Below the pieces are notes generated by a model. That model saw nothing but the letters and a program-made list of their open reading frames with translations. It was not told where the DNA came from and made no database searches. Positions 25,208-37,110 of a stretch of 64,000 nt of DNA are shown piece after piece. Numbering within the stretch: the first letter of the stretch is position 1; each line of letters begins with the position of its first letter. The translations under genes were made by a program, and so were the position numbers. Source of the stretch: Diploscapter coronatus (lineage: Eukaryota; Nematoda; Chromadorea; Rhabditida; Rhabditidae); NCBI GenBank assembly GCA_964036155.1, contig OZ038422.1:18995201-19059200 (forward strand). The letters run 5' to 3'.

Positions 25208-26015
25208 TATGTAACTTATCGCCTATTTATTTGATCTCTCGAATTCAATAGAACAAAAATGAACAACGGTGAAATTCGTTTCAATTTTCAATTTCAAACG
25301 AATGTTTATAAAGGACGAAGGCAGTTCTCTGTCAAGACGGCCAGGGCAACTTATTTGTACAACGTGATCAGTGAGAATACTTGACTAGCCCTAAAATGGA
25401 AATACTAAAATGGGAAATTCAAAGTCAAGGAGTTGGTGAATAATTGGAAGAAGTTTCCGGAAACGATAGCTTAAAATACAAATATTTGCACTTTAATCAT
25501 CAGGTCATTTGTTCTTTCGAAGTCCGAATTCGTAAGAATCATGGAAAGGCTAAGGTCCAAAACAATAAACCGCAAAGGAAGAGTACAATAAAGTCGTTGT
25601 GAAATGTTTACGAGCCGATGACGGAGAGCGATTTTCGTGCTGAGGACGACAGGCTATAAACACAGCACAGTCGCGCAATGAGTGATTCGCTTCTCGATGC
25701 TTCGAAAAGTTGATCGTTTACTTTTTAATCTTTCTGATTTTTTGCCAGCTGGGAAAAGTCGAATTGATAGAAATAAGATCAAAAGTTTATTTACGGTTTA
25801 AGTTTCAGAAAATGAGCAATTCGAAGAGTCAACACACCCATCACGAGATATTGAGTGTCAGTCTAATGAAAAGAGCTTTGATGATTTTTTTCTAATCGAA
25901 CTTCACAAATTCGTATTACGAAGTCAAAGTTGAAGAGTTAGTCGAAATCATAAGTTTGGTTATACACGAAGCTTCAAAGAAAATTACCAATTTACAATTT
26001 TACAAGCTCCAATTA

Positions 26016-26588
26016 CAGGGTGATGTAAAATTACGGATCCAACTGCAACATAATTTCTAAAATTCTTCAAAAATATGTTCATACGCATATTTTAATTTCT
26101 CTAAAGTCTATTAACGTAGAGCATTATTTTGATGCATAACTTGCCATATGCTGCTCACTTCTTATTCAGATAGCAGTCTTCTGAAGATGACGATGTGAAA
26201 AGTAACCATGCCAAATGGAGTATTTTGATTCGTCAAATTTGAGCAGAAAATGTCGCTGCAACCATATTTCTATGAGATAAGTTATAAATCTTAGCTTATT
26301 TTGAAACTAGTAACAGGTACTTTATGAAAACATAAATTTAAAATAGTGCCATTCGGATTTTATGTGATTTGAATGCCGATTCTGATTAAAACTCGTGGAT
26401 GGCAATTTTTTAATTAGACTGAATTTGTAGGCCATCAGAGGTGCATTTAATTTGAATAAATTTAATATTTTCTAATAGGTGGAGGGCCAATAAACCTTTT
26501 CACAGATCTTTATAGAAAAGTTCTTCATTACATATAGCTTTATTTAGTTAAGAAAAATGAACTGGGTCCGTAATTTTGCACCATCCTG
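26016..26588. repeat. 573-bp MITE with about 27-bp TIRs, TA-flanked
   Basis: The left end CAGGGTGATGTAAAATTACG and the inverted complement of the right end, CAGGATGGTGCAAAATTACG, differ at three positions and continue as GAT/GAC-CCA. Both ends are flanked by TA, as expected for a Tc1/mariner-mobilised element. No transposase frame is seen inside. Confidence 0.75.
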
Positions 26589-27616
26589 TACATCTTATTT
26601 CATACAATTTCTAGAACCTAAACTAAACCTCAACTACAAATTGAAATCAAGTTGAACCAGCTATGGATGAAATATCAGATCTCTGTCAGTAGTGAAAATA
26701 GTTCTCGAAACTTCTGTTCAATATTTCAGTTTTCATAAGTTTTAGCAGTTGTGAATTCGAATATTTGAGTGTTGGAGGGAATAAATCGGATTACAGGAAG
26801 AAATGGCAAACATAGAATAAGGACGAATGACGATGTCATGTCATCAATGCATCGATGAAAGAAGAATCGTTCGCGGGAATTGATCATAACGCGATTAGGC
26901 GCCATTTCCAAAGATGAAAAGGAACTAATGCTCAATTTCTGATTATTAGTTTTCGAAGTAAATCGCTTATCAATTCGTCATTGTAAACTTGGAGGAATTA
27001 TGTGGAGTACTTTCGAAAAAAAAGTTAAACTTTTTAAAGTGGACCATAATTGTAGATAGTTTAAAGAATCTGAAGGCCTATTATGATGACACTACACACA
27101 AACAACATCAAAGTTTATATTTTGCCATGTTCATTTTTTCTGGTTTTCTAATCCTTTATTTATGGCTCTATGACCGTAAAACTCCATAGTTTCCTGCTAT
27201 TTTGAGCGATTGTTTGTGTTAAACAGGTGAAAAGTTGGAAGAATAAATATAAAAGTTGAATGGAATGAAAACAGTCTGTGAGAATCATCGCAGCAATTCC
27301 TGACTCTTTAACTCGGAAATATCGATTGATTGGCTCATTTTATTCTCATTTCAAATTAAATTTTCCAACGAGACTAACGAATTGATAATAGATCAGATTG
27401 TTATTGTGAAATCAAATATTGCGACCGACTGATTGATACATTCAAACATTCTCATTGTGAATTGTGACATTAATTTCTTGGAAAATTATTATTGCTGTTT
27501 AGTACTATTTGTTTGTTCCTTCGATTGAAGGCGGCATATAAAATCAAATTTCTATTTTCACCAACAAATTTTACCGGCAAATTTCATTTTTCCTATTCTG
27601 GTTTGAACCTATCAAA

Positions 27617-28401
27617 ATGCTCTATTGCATATTATTCATTTTCTTCATTTCTACGACTACCTTAAATTCTCAACAAATTGTCGGAGGCTGGACAGATCAA
27701 AAGAATCTTAATGATCCAGGTTTTAAATAAAACTTTTATGAGTTGAAACCATGAGCAATTTGAGATTTGATAAAATTTTCATGGAAAGCGATGCCTCAAG
27801 TGAATGCAGATGCGTCACTTGCGAACCAACCAAACTATTATTTACCAACGCAGGTATGAAAAAGTATCTATCGAAAAAAAAATCTAATTTATAGATTCTT
27901 TCTGCAAAAACTCAGGTTGTCGCCGGACTGAATTATGATATGCAGGTCCTGTATAAAGGGTCGACTTGTATGAAGAACAATATGCGAGTTTTTGAAGTCA
28001 CAGATAAGAATTGCGCTCCACAACAGTCAAATGGTTAGTTTAATAAAATCAAGAGATCTTTCATAATACTACAGGTATATACGAACGAAAGTCCTAATGC
28101 CTATCCAAAATAAAGAGGAATAATTGCTCTTGCCTCAAAAGTATAACTTCCTAAAAGAATTCTGAAGTTATTCTAGAGAAAATCTAATTCGAATTTTTCG
28201 TCCCACATAGCCAAAACAAGAATTTCATGTTATTTTGTTAACAGGATACCCCTATAAATTCTTAAGAAAATAGATAAAATATTATGCTTGTGCATAGTTT
28301 CAGCTCCTGGAGTCATCTTTCGGATAAGAGCATTCTCTCAACCCTGGACAGGAACAGACGTTGTGAATTCTGTTACAAAAATTGAAAATACTAAAAATTG
28401 A
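27617..28401 (+). CDS. Secreted cystatin (cysteine protease inhibitor, I25)
   Basis: Exons 27617-27719, 27789-27853, 27895-28033 and 28314-28401 sum to 405 nt (134 aa). A signal peptide (MLYCILFIFFISTTT) precedes a cystatin domain that shows the N-terminal GG (IVGGWTD), the first binding loop QVVAG, and the second hairpin with Pro-Trp (SQPWTGTDV). Two Cys flank the middle region (GSTCMKNN, DKNCAPQ). All three papain-binding elements are present, so it should be an active inhibitor of papain- and legumain-type cysteine proteases, secreted into gut, pseudocoelom or environment. An AATAAA lies about 75 bp after the stop. The carboxylesterase ATG follows 376 bp downstream on the same strand; that spacing is longer than in a typical nematode operon. 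Confidence 0.93.
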
Positions 28402-28777
28402 TAATCTAAAATTCTCGTTATCGATGTTTCAAATATTTGTAAATAAGTTATCACATCATAATTTTGGTTGCCATAATAAATACTTTCATATGACATTGCG
28501 CAGTTTTGATATCAAGTGCTCCAAATTTTGGACTCAATAATCCAGTTGTTCATAGAGCAACGTCAATGTTCATGCTTCAAGGAAAAATTCTGAAAAATGC
28601 GGCACTCTGCGATAAGCACATCGTGTTTGAATGATAACGGCAGTTTATTGTTATTTTATAACCTCGAGAGCACAATTTTGGAAGCTCATTTGCTGTTCAG
28701 AAAGGCCCCATTCCTCATCGAAATTAGATTGAATTCGTTTTTAATTGAATTTGTGCTGTTTTCTGTTGAAAATTTAG

Positions 28778-31588
28778 ATGCTATTTGCAATTGTTTGTTT
28801 ATTGATAGCATCTTCTTGCTTGGTCAATGCAGATACAGATTTTGATGTCGTTGTTAAGTTGGAAAACGGAGGAAGTGCAACGATACGAGGTGAATTATAT
28901 CGTTTTGCTAAAAAATGAATTATCTTATCTGATTATTTCAGGTATAAAATATTCATACGGGTGAGAATGCATAATCATAAACAGAAAATAATTCCTATTT
29001 TTCCATATTTTAGCTATGGATTTGATGGCATAAGATTTGCTCAACCTTCAGTTGGTGATCGGCGTTGGAAGGTTTTTTCCTACCTGAATTGAAATAACCG
29101 TAAAACTTTGTCTTTAGTACGCAGAAAGACTTGATCCCGAAGGGCTCGTTATCGCTCAGAAATTCGGAAGCTCCTGTGAAGATGCTGATGACTGTAGGAG
29201 AATCACTCTCTGATAATCACTATATGAAACTTTCAGGTTTATACATCAATGTTCATGTTCCGTTGGTAATAAGTTATCAATATTTTCATTAAATTAGCCA
29301 CAATTGTTTCGCTTTGACATGTCTTTATTTCCAGAATACCAACTTTTCCGACCCATCTCTACCAGTTTACATGTATTTTTCGTTTATAACTACTGCACAA
29401 GATAGTTCCATTCAGGTATATTTACGGTGGTGGGTTCGTCGGAGGAAATGGCAACTGGGGAGGAGAAGACCTCTTCAAAGGCTTCATCAACAAGGGACCC
29501 CTTGTATTTGTCACGATAAATTATCGATTAGGGCCGATGGGTTAATACTTTGACGGAATTTTATAGTTGGACAAAAAGCATCTAGGTTTCTTCACGACTC
29601 GTGATCCAAATGCTCCCGGAAATTTTGCCATTTCCGATTGGGTCGAAGGCCTAAATTGGATTCATAGGTATGGTGTTCCAAACTCATTAGCAGTCTGACT
29701 ATTTATTTAGGTACATCAAATTCTTCGGTGGCAATGCCAATCGATTGACAATTGGAGGCCAAGTCTTTGGTTATCAGAAATGATTTTCAATAAAGAATCA
29801 ATTTCAGAGTTCTGGAGGAGAAGCCGTATCAACGCTATCCTTAACTCCTGTGGCAAAAGGTTCGAATAATCGAGAAATCTCTATACTCTCCATTATTCAC
29901 GAGATCGGTATTGCCTGTTTCTGGGCAAAGGCTATGGTGCGAGCCGCGCATGCAACACGCAAGTGAAAATAGTGTAGAAAGTGAAGAGAATGAAGAGAAT
30001 GCGGCAAAGACAAGGAAGAAAGACCTCGCACCTCCCCTTTTAACCAGAGAAAGTGACAATACCGATCTCAGAGATAATAGAGAGTATCATCATTCCATAA
30101 AAAATTCTAGGCCTCTTCAATCAAATGATAATCGAATCTGGTTCTGCCTTCGGCGCAGCTCTGATGTCATATTCTGACAGAACTCGAAATACCAGTTTGG
30201 CTCTGGCCATGCAACTCGGTTGTGCCACGGGAGCTAACCAGTGGAATTCTAACAATTTTCCTGTAAATCCAAATGAACACCTCATAATAAAAAAAAACTA
30301 AACAATGTTATTTCAGCAAATAATGAGCTGTTTGAGATCGAAGAGTTTCTCCGAAGTGAAAACAGCAGACGACAAACTGCCAAATCATCGCATGAAATGG
30401 GCTCTTGTTCAGGTCAGTGTTTGGAATTCTGTTGAAATTTGAAATATCAAACTTAAAAAAAAGTAGAAAATATCGAATTTAGGACAATTTATATCTGCCA
30501 GACCGTCTTGAAAATCTCGCCATGCAACGACCACAATTGCCAGTTGTGATCGGGGACGTTCATGACGAGTGGATGGCCTGGGGTAGAAGCTTTCCTAATT
30601 CATATTTCAAAAAAACAATTTTTAGTTTTTAGATATGTACTTTATTCAACACAACATAAATTCTTCTCTGGCTACAAGGCAGGGCGTGAAGGATAGTCTG
30701 AAAAATTCCTATGAAATCACCTACTGGGATAATGTCGGTTAGTTAGTTTTCAATATTGCCATTTCTGGTAATGAATTTCTTCAGCTTCTGTTCTGAACGG
30801 CGCCACCCAGGCCTATAATTTCGATCATGAACAATTCGCTGACGACGATCACGTGAACTGGTTGGCTCTTCATATGCAGGTTAGTCGGGAATGCATTGTT
30901 CACTTCGGATATGATAGATTTCGATCCACACGTTCATTTAGTTAATTTTGTTTGATTAATAAGCATTTTCAAGCTCCACTGGTTCATTTTCAGCTCTGGA
31001 CTGAAATGGTATTCATCGGACCAGTTCTTCGAGATGCTCGCTATTTCGCTTATACGGGCTCTCCAACTTATCTGTACTCATTCGATTACCTGAGCCCATT
31101 AGGTTTTACTCAAAATTGCACCATATCCCAAAACCCTCTGTTTAGCCTATCCGGACATAACTTATCCGCAGTTGAGAGGAGTGCCGCATGGTTGGGAAAT
31201 GCCTTACATCTACAATACTTGTAAGCTGTTTCTCATTCAGCTCAAAAAAATGCTCAAATTTCATACTGTAATGGCTATACCTGTCAGCCTGAAGATAATG
31301 AACTCCATCGAGTAACAAGCGGGGCCTTCGTTAATTTCGTAGTGACTGGGTAATTTTTGAATCCTGAGAATTGCTAATTTAGCTAATTTTTGTAGCAACC
31401 CAACTCCAGCTACCGGCGGCATAAACGTCGGATTCAACTGGCCTAAGCTGGACAATTCGAACCAGAATTCCTTCGTCTCATTCATATCCCCACAAGTCAA
31501 AGTCGGACCCGGATTCCATCCCGTGTCGATGTACTGGGCCTGCACTGCTCCCACAATTGACGGATACAAGCCTCCTTTCGCTTGTTGA
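28778..31588 (+). CDS. Secreted type-B carboxylesterase, 19 exons
   Basis: The product is a serine hydrolase of the carboxylesterase/cholinesterase family. Exons start at 28778, 28942, 29014, 29118, 29237, 29335, 29416, 29586, 29711, 29808, 30111, 30317, 30483, 30633, 30785, 30994, 31146, 31241 and 31396; the total is 1677 nt (558 aa). A signal peptide (MLFAIVCLLIASSCLVNA) is followed by FDGIRFAQPSVG, the disulphide region CEDADDCLYINVHVP, the oxyanion strand YIYGGGFVGG, the nucleophile elbow GGQSSGG (Ser in GQSSG), and the His region GVPHGWEMPY. The C-terminal part is GAFVNFVVTGNPTP and FNWPKLDN. The ATG sits directly behind TTTAG, a likely trans-splice acceptor. One junction needs a 20-nt intron (31221-31240) or a nested alternative donor at 31191. 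An AATAAA is at 31639. Substrate cannot be read from sequence. Confidence 0.93.
29872..30091. repeat. Inverted-repeat element in a carboxylesterase intron
   Basis: The arm with ACTCTCCATTATTCACGAG then ATCGGTATTG on the left is complementary to CAATACCGATCTCAGAGATA on the right. It accounts for most of the largest intron of the gene. Confidence 0.65.
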
Positions 31589-32792
31589 ATAACATAGGCA
31601 TTGCTTCACGCAATATTGAAGAAATCACTCTTGTACATAATAAACAAATGGTTTATAAGAGATTATCTTGTGAAAGCTATCATTTATGAACTTTGTTGAC
31701 AACATAGTTTTTATAGCCATAAAATGTTAACTTGGACGAAGAATCTAATTTATAATGGAGCCCAACGATTAGGAGCAATTGTAATCATAGACACAGTCTG
31801 GTACACCCACGGTGAACCAATTTTAATAATAATTTGTAGGCATGTTTTCATTTCATTCAGTTGTTAATTTGTGTCAAGTTTTGATAAATCTTACCTATTT
31901 TACGTTGGTCTTTCTATACTCCATTTATATTTATGATTGTTTCAAGTATTTGTACGCCACATTTCAAAGCAAACTAAAAAGAATCATTAAAAGTTGCGTA
32001 AACTACAATTTCACTATTCTGAAAATTGTGTATTGTTAAACAGTTTTCAGCTATTTTTTCATAAAGACAAATTATTATGTAATAAACTTCATAAATCCAC
32101 ACCACATTTTTCTCGAGGGATCAGAATGTGAATGGATTACTGATTGTAAAGAGTAAGGAGTTGTACATTTTTTATTATAAGTTAAAGCTTCGCGGATTAA
32201 TTATAGTTTCATTGTAGAGTATTTACGCATTTGTAATGTGTGAAATGGAGAATCTAGTTGCATTCTTAGGCTTAAGCTTCTATGATTTTTATCATCATAA
32301 GTTGCAAAGAATGGCTATTTTTAATTAGCAGGATACTTCTTTTATTTGTTTTGCAGTAATAATTGCATGTCGTTAATTTGGACTTTCCATTAATTATTTG
32401 CAAATTTTCAACTATAGCTTTATCGAGGCATGTAGGTGATTTTGAATTCGACCAAATTAGCCTAACAAGAGCTTTGTATTCAAAAATAGAATGTTTATGT
32501 CCATATCTCAAATTTAGAATTTAAACAAAATCTTGATGTAATTACTCTTTGGTTTCAAAATTGAAGTTAAGTACATGTGTCATGAGCCTGACTAAGGAGA
32601 ATTCAGGCAGGCTGATAACACAATTAAATATCCTCTAGTAATCCAAAAAGAATAACTCCAATTGCACAAATAATTATGAAATGAGATTTAACTAATCTGA
32701 TTCGAAGTATTATTCGACAATTTATTTACATTCGTTATTCTCATAAACCTAATTTGTCTAATGAGAGAGCTACACAGGACTTAATTCCTCTT
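31589..32792. other. Intergenic region after the carboxylesterase
   Basis: I see the carboxylesterase polyadenylation signal at 31639-31644 and no further supported gene. A 65-codon hydrophobic frame at 31842-32039 (+) could be a receptor remnant but lacks identifiable motifs. Confidence 0.45.
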
Positions 32793-34774
32793 ATGACGGA
32801 ATCGGCTGACATGGATCCTGTTTTAACGAGTATTGTTCAGATGGTTTTAGGTAAATATTAATATTTTATTTCTATTTTGGCTTGAAAATTTATTCATAAA
32901 TCTAGGAGTCACTACAATGTCAATGAATTTTCCAATACTTTTGACCATCGTGACATCCAATAATTTGAAGTAAGCTAGTTCATTATGGAAATGTCGTCAA
33001 ATTTTTACCAAGAAAAATGAATGCCATTGTCAATGGCATTACTGTACGAAAATCCGCGCCCTTTTGCCCTATTTTGGTAATCTCGAATGATCTTTTATCT
33101 TAGACTATTTTGAGCGACCCTAACCGCGAGTTTGTGTAGCTTTTCGTGAAACTCGACGGTGCTTTCTTGGACAGACTTTCCTGTATTTTTCCTATTTTTT
33201 GACTGCAGGCTTTTATCCGGTTTTTTCCCTATCTTTTCACCGTATTACATTTTTAATTCTCTCTTCGGATCGGGCAGAGCACGGCTGCTCGGTGGTTACT
33301 GTCTGTCCTTTGATCGAATAACGGAGAAAAAATCTTGTAATTAGCCTACAACTGTATTAGACATCAACTGTGTATTCTACGCCCAGAGGAAGTCAATTGC
33401 GATCTTTTCTTGCGCTCACATAATTACTTGAAACAAAATAAAAGGGACGAAAGCTTGATGGATGAAAAATAGTGCGTTGTTTATAACGCACTCAACGACG
33501 CTTCATCAATTTGGGGAATGACTTTGACGACTGTTTGATATACCCCAATGCATACTTTATATATTCAAATGTGTGATTCGTTTACTTTATATCAAGTAAT
33601 CGGTCATTGACAATGCGACATTTCCAGATGGATGTGATGAAGTGTATGTGAGAACCTTTATTTGTGGCGACATTTCCAAATTGCGGTTCATTATGTTAGA
33701 AAAATTGAAACATTTTTAGGAGGCAGAAAGATCTATTGGTGATTGGATTTTTATCATTAGCAGATATGAATTATGCATTGTGTGGATTACTTGCAGCAAT
33801 TTATCGATATAAAACATCGCGAAACTCAGAAGGTACTGATGCATAATTGAATAAATCATAGGAATTGATTTAAACTTTAGCAAATAAAGTTGAATATGTC
33901 AACTATTGCGCAACACAATACTTCATGATTATGATTGTCATCATGTATCAAATCTGCCCACTGGCAGAAGTATAAATATTTTTATTAATATCATCTAAAT
34001 TTTGAACTGATTTAAGATTTTAGATTTGTTTGTCACTTGACCGAATTTTTGCGGTATTTGCGCCAATAAGGTACAGATTATTCACTACTAATTCGCTCAT
34101 AATGATTTTCGTATGTAAGTATTTTCATGACTTCACAAATTAAAAATGAGTGATGCTCATTTATTTAGACATTTTTATCTACGCCATAATGGGAACAATA
34201 ATTTGCATATTATACACATACTTTTCTCCACAATTCTTAATATCTCCATTATGTTATCTTGCAACATCCGTTTCGCCCAATGTTGCACGCTATTTGACAG
34301 GTAAATGAATTTCACAACTTAAAAGCAATATCACCAGATCATTTAGGATTTCGATTCTGTGGAAATTTAATATGCGTCATTTTATACTGTCCAGTTTTCG
34401 TTAAAATTTTAATGGTTAGCTAATTTACGAGATAACTTTTGCGCAAGTAAATTACACTGATTTTGCACTTTAGATAATCAAAAACCCTCAGATTTTGCAC
34501 TCTTCGATAGAAAAATCGCAATCTCGCAAAATTATTCGAACAAGTTTAATCATAGGTAAACTCATATTTTAGCTGAGCTCCCCTTATGCCACTATCAATT
34601 AATTTAGGCCTATTAGTTGCCATAGATTTGGTACTTCTAGTTATCCCAGATGCTATTCTAACATTTGATATTTTCGGAATGACTCAATATGCGTCCACAC
34701 TTTACTTGCTGAATATTTCAAAGAGTCTTGCGAATGCAATTGTCGTATTTTCTACCTCTTCTGATATCAGGTAA
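32793..34774 (+). CDS. Nematode 7TM chemoreceptor-type GPCR
   Basis: Exons 32793-32850, 32906-32969, 33720-33832, 33881-33969, 34024-34114, 34169-34300, 34347-34414, 34474-34555 and 34608-34774 sum to 864 nt (287 aa). TM1 (TMSMNFPILLTIV) and a KDLLVIGFLSLADM segment lead to a TM3 end ICLSLDRIFAVFAPIRYR, which is the nematode version of the DRY region with a following PIRYR. Later hydrophobic segments are FIYAIMGTIICILY, RFCGNLICVILYCPV, IIRTSLIIGLLVAID and a short tail ending SDIR. A Srsx-like assignment is plausible but not proved. The second intron is about 750 bp while the others are 40-60 bp, which suggests an insertion. The stop lies inside a potential donor, so a longer C-terminus is possible. 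Confidence 0.82.
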
Positions 34775-34858
34775 AGATTATAACAAGTGTTACATTAGTA
34801 GTCAAAGTATGCAATCGGGCACAACATGGTTGAATTCTTGTTGCCAGTTTATACTAAT

Positions 34859-35050
34859 TTAGAATAACCAAACCAGACCAAAACTTGCACAGATTAATAT
34901 GTACAGACCAAAATTTCTTAAATATTTCATTCTGACTCGGTTCCACTGAGGAATGTAGACGTCCAAACAGCGTTTATGCTTAGTTTCATACATTTGATCG
35001 CATCGTACTTGTAAATTTAAAGACTGAATTTTAGAAATGCGCTTTTCCAT
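34859..35050 (-). CDS. Possible 63-residue protein with C-terminal membrane segment
   Basis: An ATG-initiated frame reads MEKRISKIQSLNLQV, is rich in charged residues for about 48 positions, and ends in a hydrophobic stretch (GLYILICASFGLVWLF) right before the stop. That layout would fit a tail-anchored microprotein. I recognise no family. It begins 276 bp past, and ends 84 bp from, the stop of the receptor gene on the other strand. It could be fortuitous. Confidence 0.3.
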   Translation of the reverse strand: MEKRISKIQSLNLQVRCDQMYETKHKRCLDVYIPQWNRVRMKYLRNFGLYILICASFGLVWLF

Positions 35051-35704
35051 AAACTCGGATTAAGTAAACAATCAGTAACTCATGTAACTCCCGTGCAGAC
35101 TGGTGGAGCCGTTTCCGAAATTACCCATAGATGAAAGCTCGAAAGATTTCAACATTTATAAAAATCTAGAACATTTCTGATCAAAATTAGTTTAATTATC
35201 AAATGGAGAGTAAAATTTGCTATTGAAATATGATGCAAGGCTCAAATTGTAAGAATTCAACGATGCGTTATTTCATTATTTGAATAGTTGCCTTTCACAG
35301 TTGAAATGAATTGAAGACAATAAAAATGACGAAGACACTATTGTTACACGAAATTAGTTGAACAACAAAGCAGAAAGAGGGATGAAATGAGGTTGAAAAC
35401 GTGAAAACAGACTGAAGCAGGGGTGAAACAGGGCCAGAGATGGGTCGAGGGGGCGAGAAAGAGAGAGTGGCTTTAGAACTTTGGCAGGCAGAGGCAGGTG
35501 GCAGTCAAGCAGAGGGACTGTTTGACTGCCTAACGATTTGATTGCATTTGTTCCTGTTCATCATTCGTCAATTCGTCAATTCGTCATCCGTCACTTGCCA
35601 AATCGTCATTCAACATTCGACAGTCCATCTGACTGCAGGTCATTCAACTTATTCTATTCCTATTTTTCTTCTTGTATCGTTTGCACTTCAATTATTCAAT
35701 TGCC

Positions 35705-36872
35705 ATGATTTTTCTCGTTCTCATTCTCATAGCAATCACGTCAATATCTGCAGAGCTTTTCGTGAGTTTTATAGTTGAGAACCATTATGGTTTCACTTTA
35801 TTTTCAGACAAGCACCCCTTCAGACACAGATGATCTCATTTTGAATCTTCAATCGAATTTTGCCAACAGAAACGACGAATTCTGCAATGTGTTCGATGAA
35901 TCTAACTATTGTCAAGAGGTTGAGATTCATCAGGGACGATATTGATTGATTCCAATTAATAATTCATGCAGATCGTATTCGATTCGCATTTGCGTCAAGC
36001 AGCTGTATCTGCGAAATGCGCCTGCCCGTTAAGCTTTCGTTGTCCGCGAGATATCACTGATAGTGAAGCTGTTAGCGTGTAAGTCGAAATATTTTAACTA
36101 ATGTATTTACGCAATCTTGTTTTCTACATTCAGATAGGTCAAAATGATAATTAGAAATTTAGAGAGACAAATACACAAATTCGTTAATTTGATATAATAT
36201 CCCATACTCATCAATTGGAAATTTTATCGTATTCGAAAAAATAATATAGACTAAAGGGGTTTTGCGCAACTTTCAATTTTTTATAGATTGCATTTTGAGA
36301 AATCGTTCATTTTTTGAGATTCTTTAGAGGGCAACAATCCAGGAATATTCGCGTTTAAATATTTTTGTAAACTGGATCGAAGAACCAAATATGAAAAAAA
36401 TCCGGGCTTGTTTGATGGTCAAAATATTTTATACTATCGAAGATAAAATTTTATCATAACTAACCCGTTGCAGACGAAACAGCTAAATTCCTATTCCGAG
36501 TTTCTAGAAATTTCTTAAAGTTGGCTTCTCAACTAATGAAAAGTTTGTATTCGTACGCGTAAAATGCGCATTACCGCATATCAGCCCCCTAATTCTCTAC
36601 ATAAGCTTTCCTAACTCATCGAGTACTTCAAAACTGCGGGTCTTGGTCTTGACCGGAAATTCGAGTACACATTTGGGGAGGCTCCCTTGTGAGAACACTA
36701 CTACGAAAATCGTATACTTTGGCTAAATATCAAAATGTCTCAGCTGCTCTTTCGACCCAATCCTGAATTGGAATCGGTGCAGAGTTAGATGCGTGCCAGA
36801 AGACTTATGAAACTGATCTCAAATTTTAGTTGTTGCAGATTTCAATGTAGAAATTGTCTTAAAGTTGGGTAA
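35705..36872 (+). CDS. Small secreted cysteine-containing protein
   Basis: Exons 35705-35761, 35808-35918 and 35972-36078 are solid. A signal peptide (MIFLVLILIAITSISA) precedes an acidic stretch, then FCNVFDESNYCQEIV and AKCACPLSFRCPRDI, giving C-x(n)-C...C-x-C-P...C-P spacing. Translation can stop at TAA 36080-36082, or the consensus donor at 36079 (GTAAGT) can splice to an exon at 36839-36872, which would add VFQCRNCLKVG in frame and a stop. The extra Cys residues make the spliced form attractive but it is inference. I do not recognise the family. The upstream 300 bp is G-rich and may be the promoter. Confidence 0.6.
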
Positions 36873-36918
36873 ATTACACTCCATGTCATATAATAATTAG
36901 TTTCAAATTTTACAAATA

Positions 36919-37110
36919 GTAGCGACCAAAAGTTTAGAACATTTATGATTTTGAATACACTCTGATAGGCCCAATTTGAATGAAATTTGTCAGAAATTCA
37001 GAGTTCAGTAAGAAGAGAATGTGCAAAATTTCACTCAAATTGGTCCACGATAATTCAGCCTTCAGACTGTATTCAAAATCATAATTGTCCCAAACTTTTG
37101 GTCGCCACCG
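36919..37110. repeat. 192-bp palindromic MITE, CAGTGGCGACCAAAAGTTT family
   Basis: The arms read GCGACCAAAAGTTTAGAACA and, inverted, GCGACCAAAAGTTTGGGACA, and continue for about 40 bp through ATTATGATTTTGAATAC. TA flanks both ends. The ends match the elements starting at 41412 and 62516 and resemble Tc1-like termini. Confidence 0.8.

Larger units (their letters stand above)
23087..27616. other. Long region with no recognised gene
   Basis: The first kilobase is purine/pyrimidine-skewed with simple repeats, including GGAAAT units at about 23151-23174 and CAGT units at 23461-23477. The rest is AT-rich. Open frames between 24.7 and 25.2 kb on both strands lack recognisable domains. Two related inverted-repeat elements (25167-25207 and 26016-26588) are described separately. 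Confidence 0.5.

Noticed and set aside
31842..32039. 65-codon hydrophobic + strand frame
   Set aside because: AT-rich DNA readily encodes Phe/Leu/Tyr/Ile; no receptor motif and no neighbouring exons in phase.
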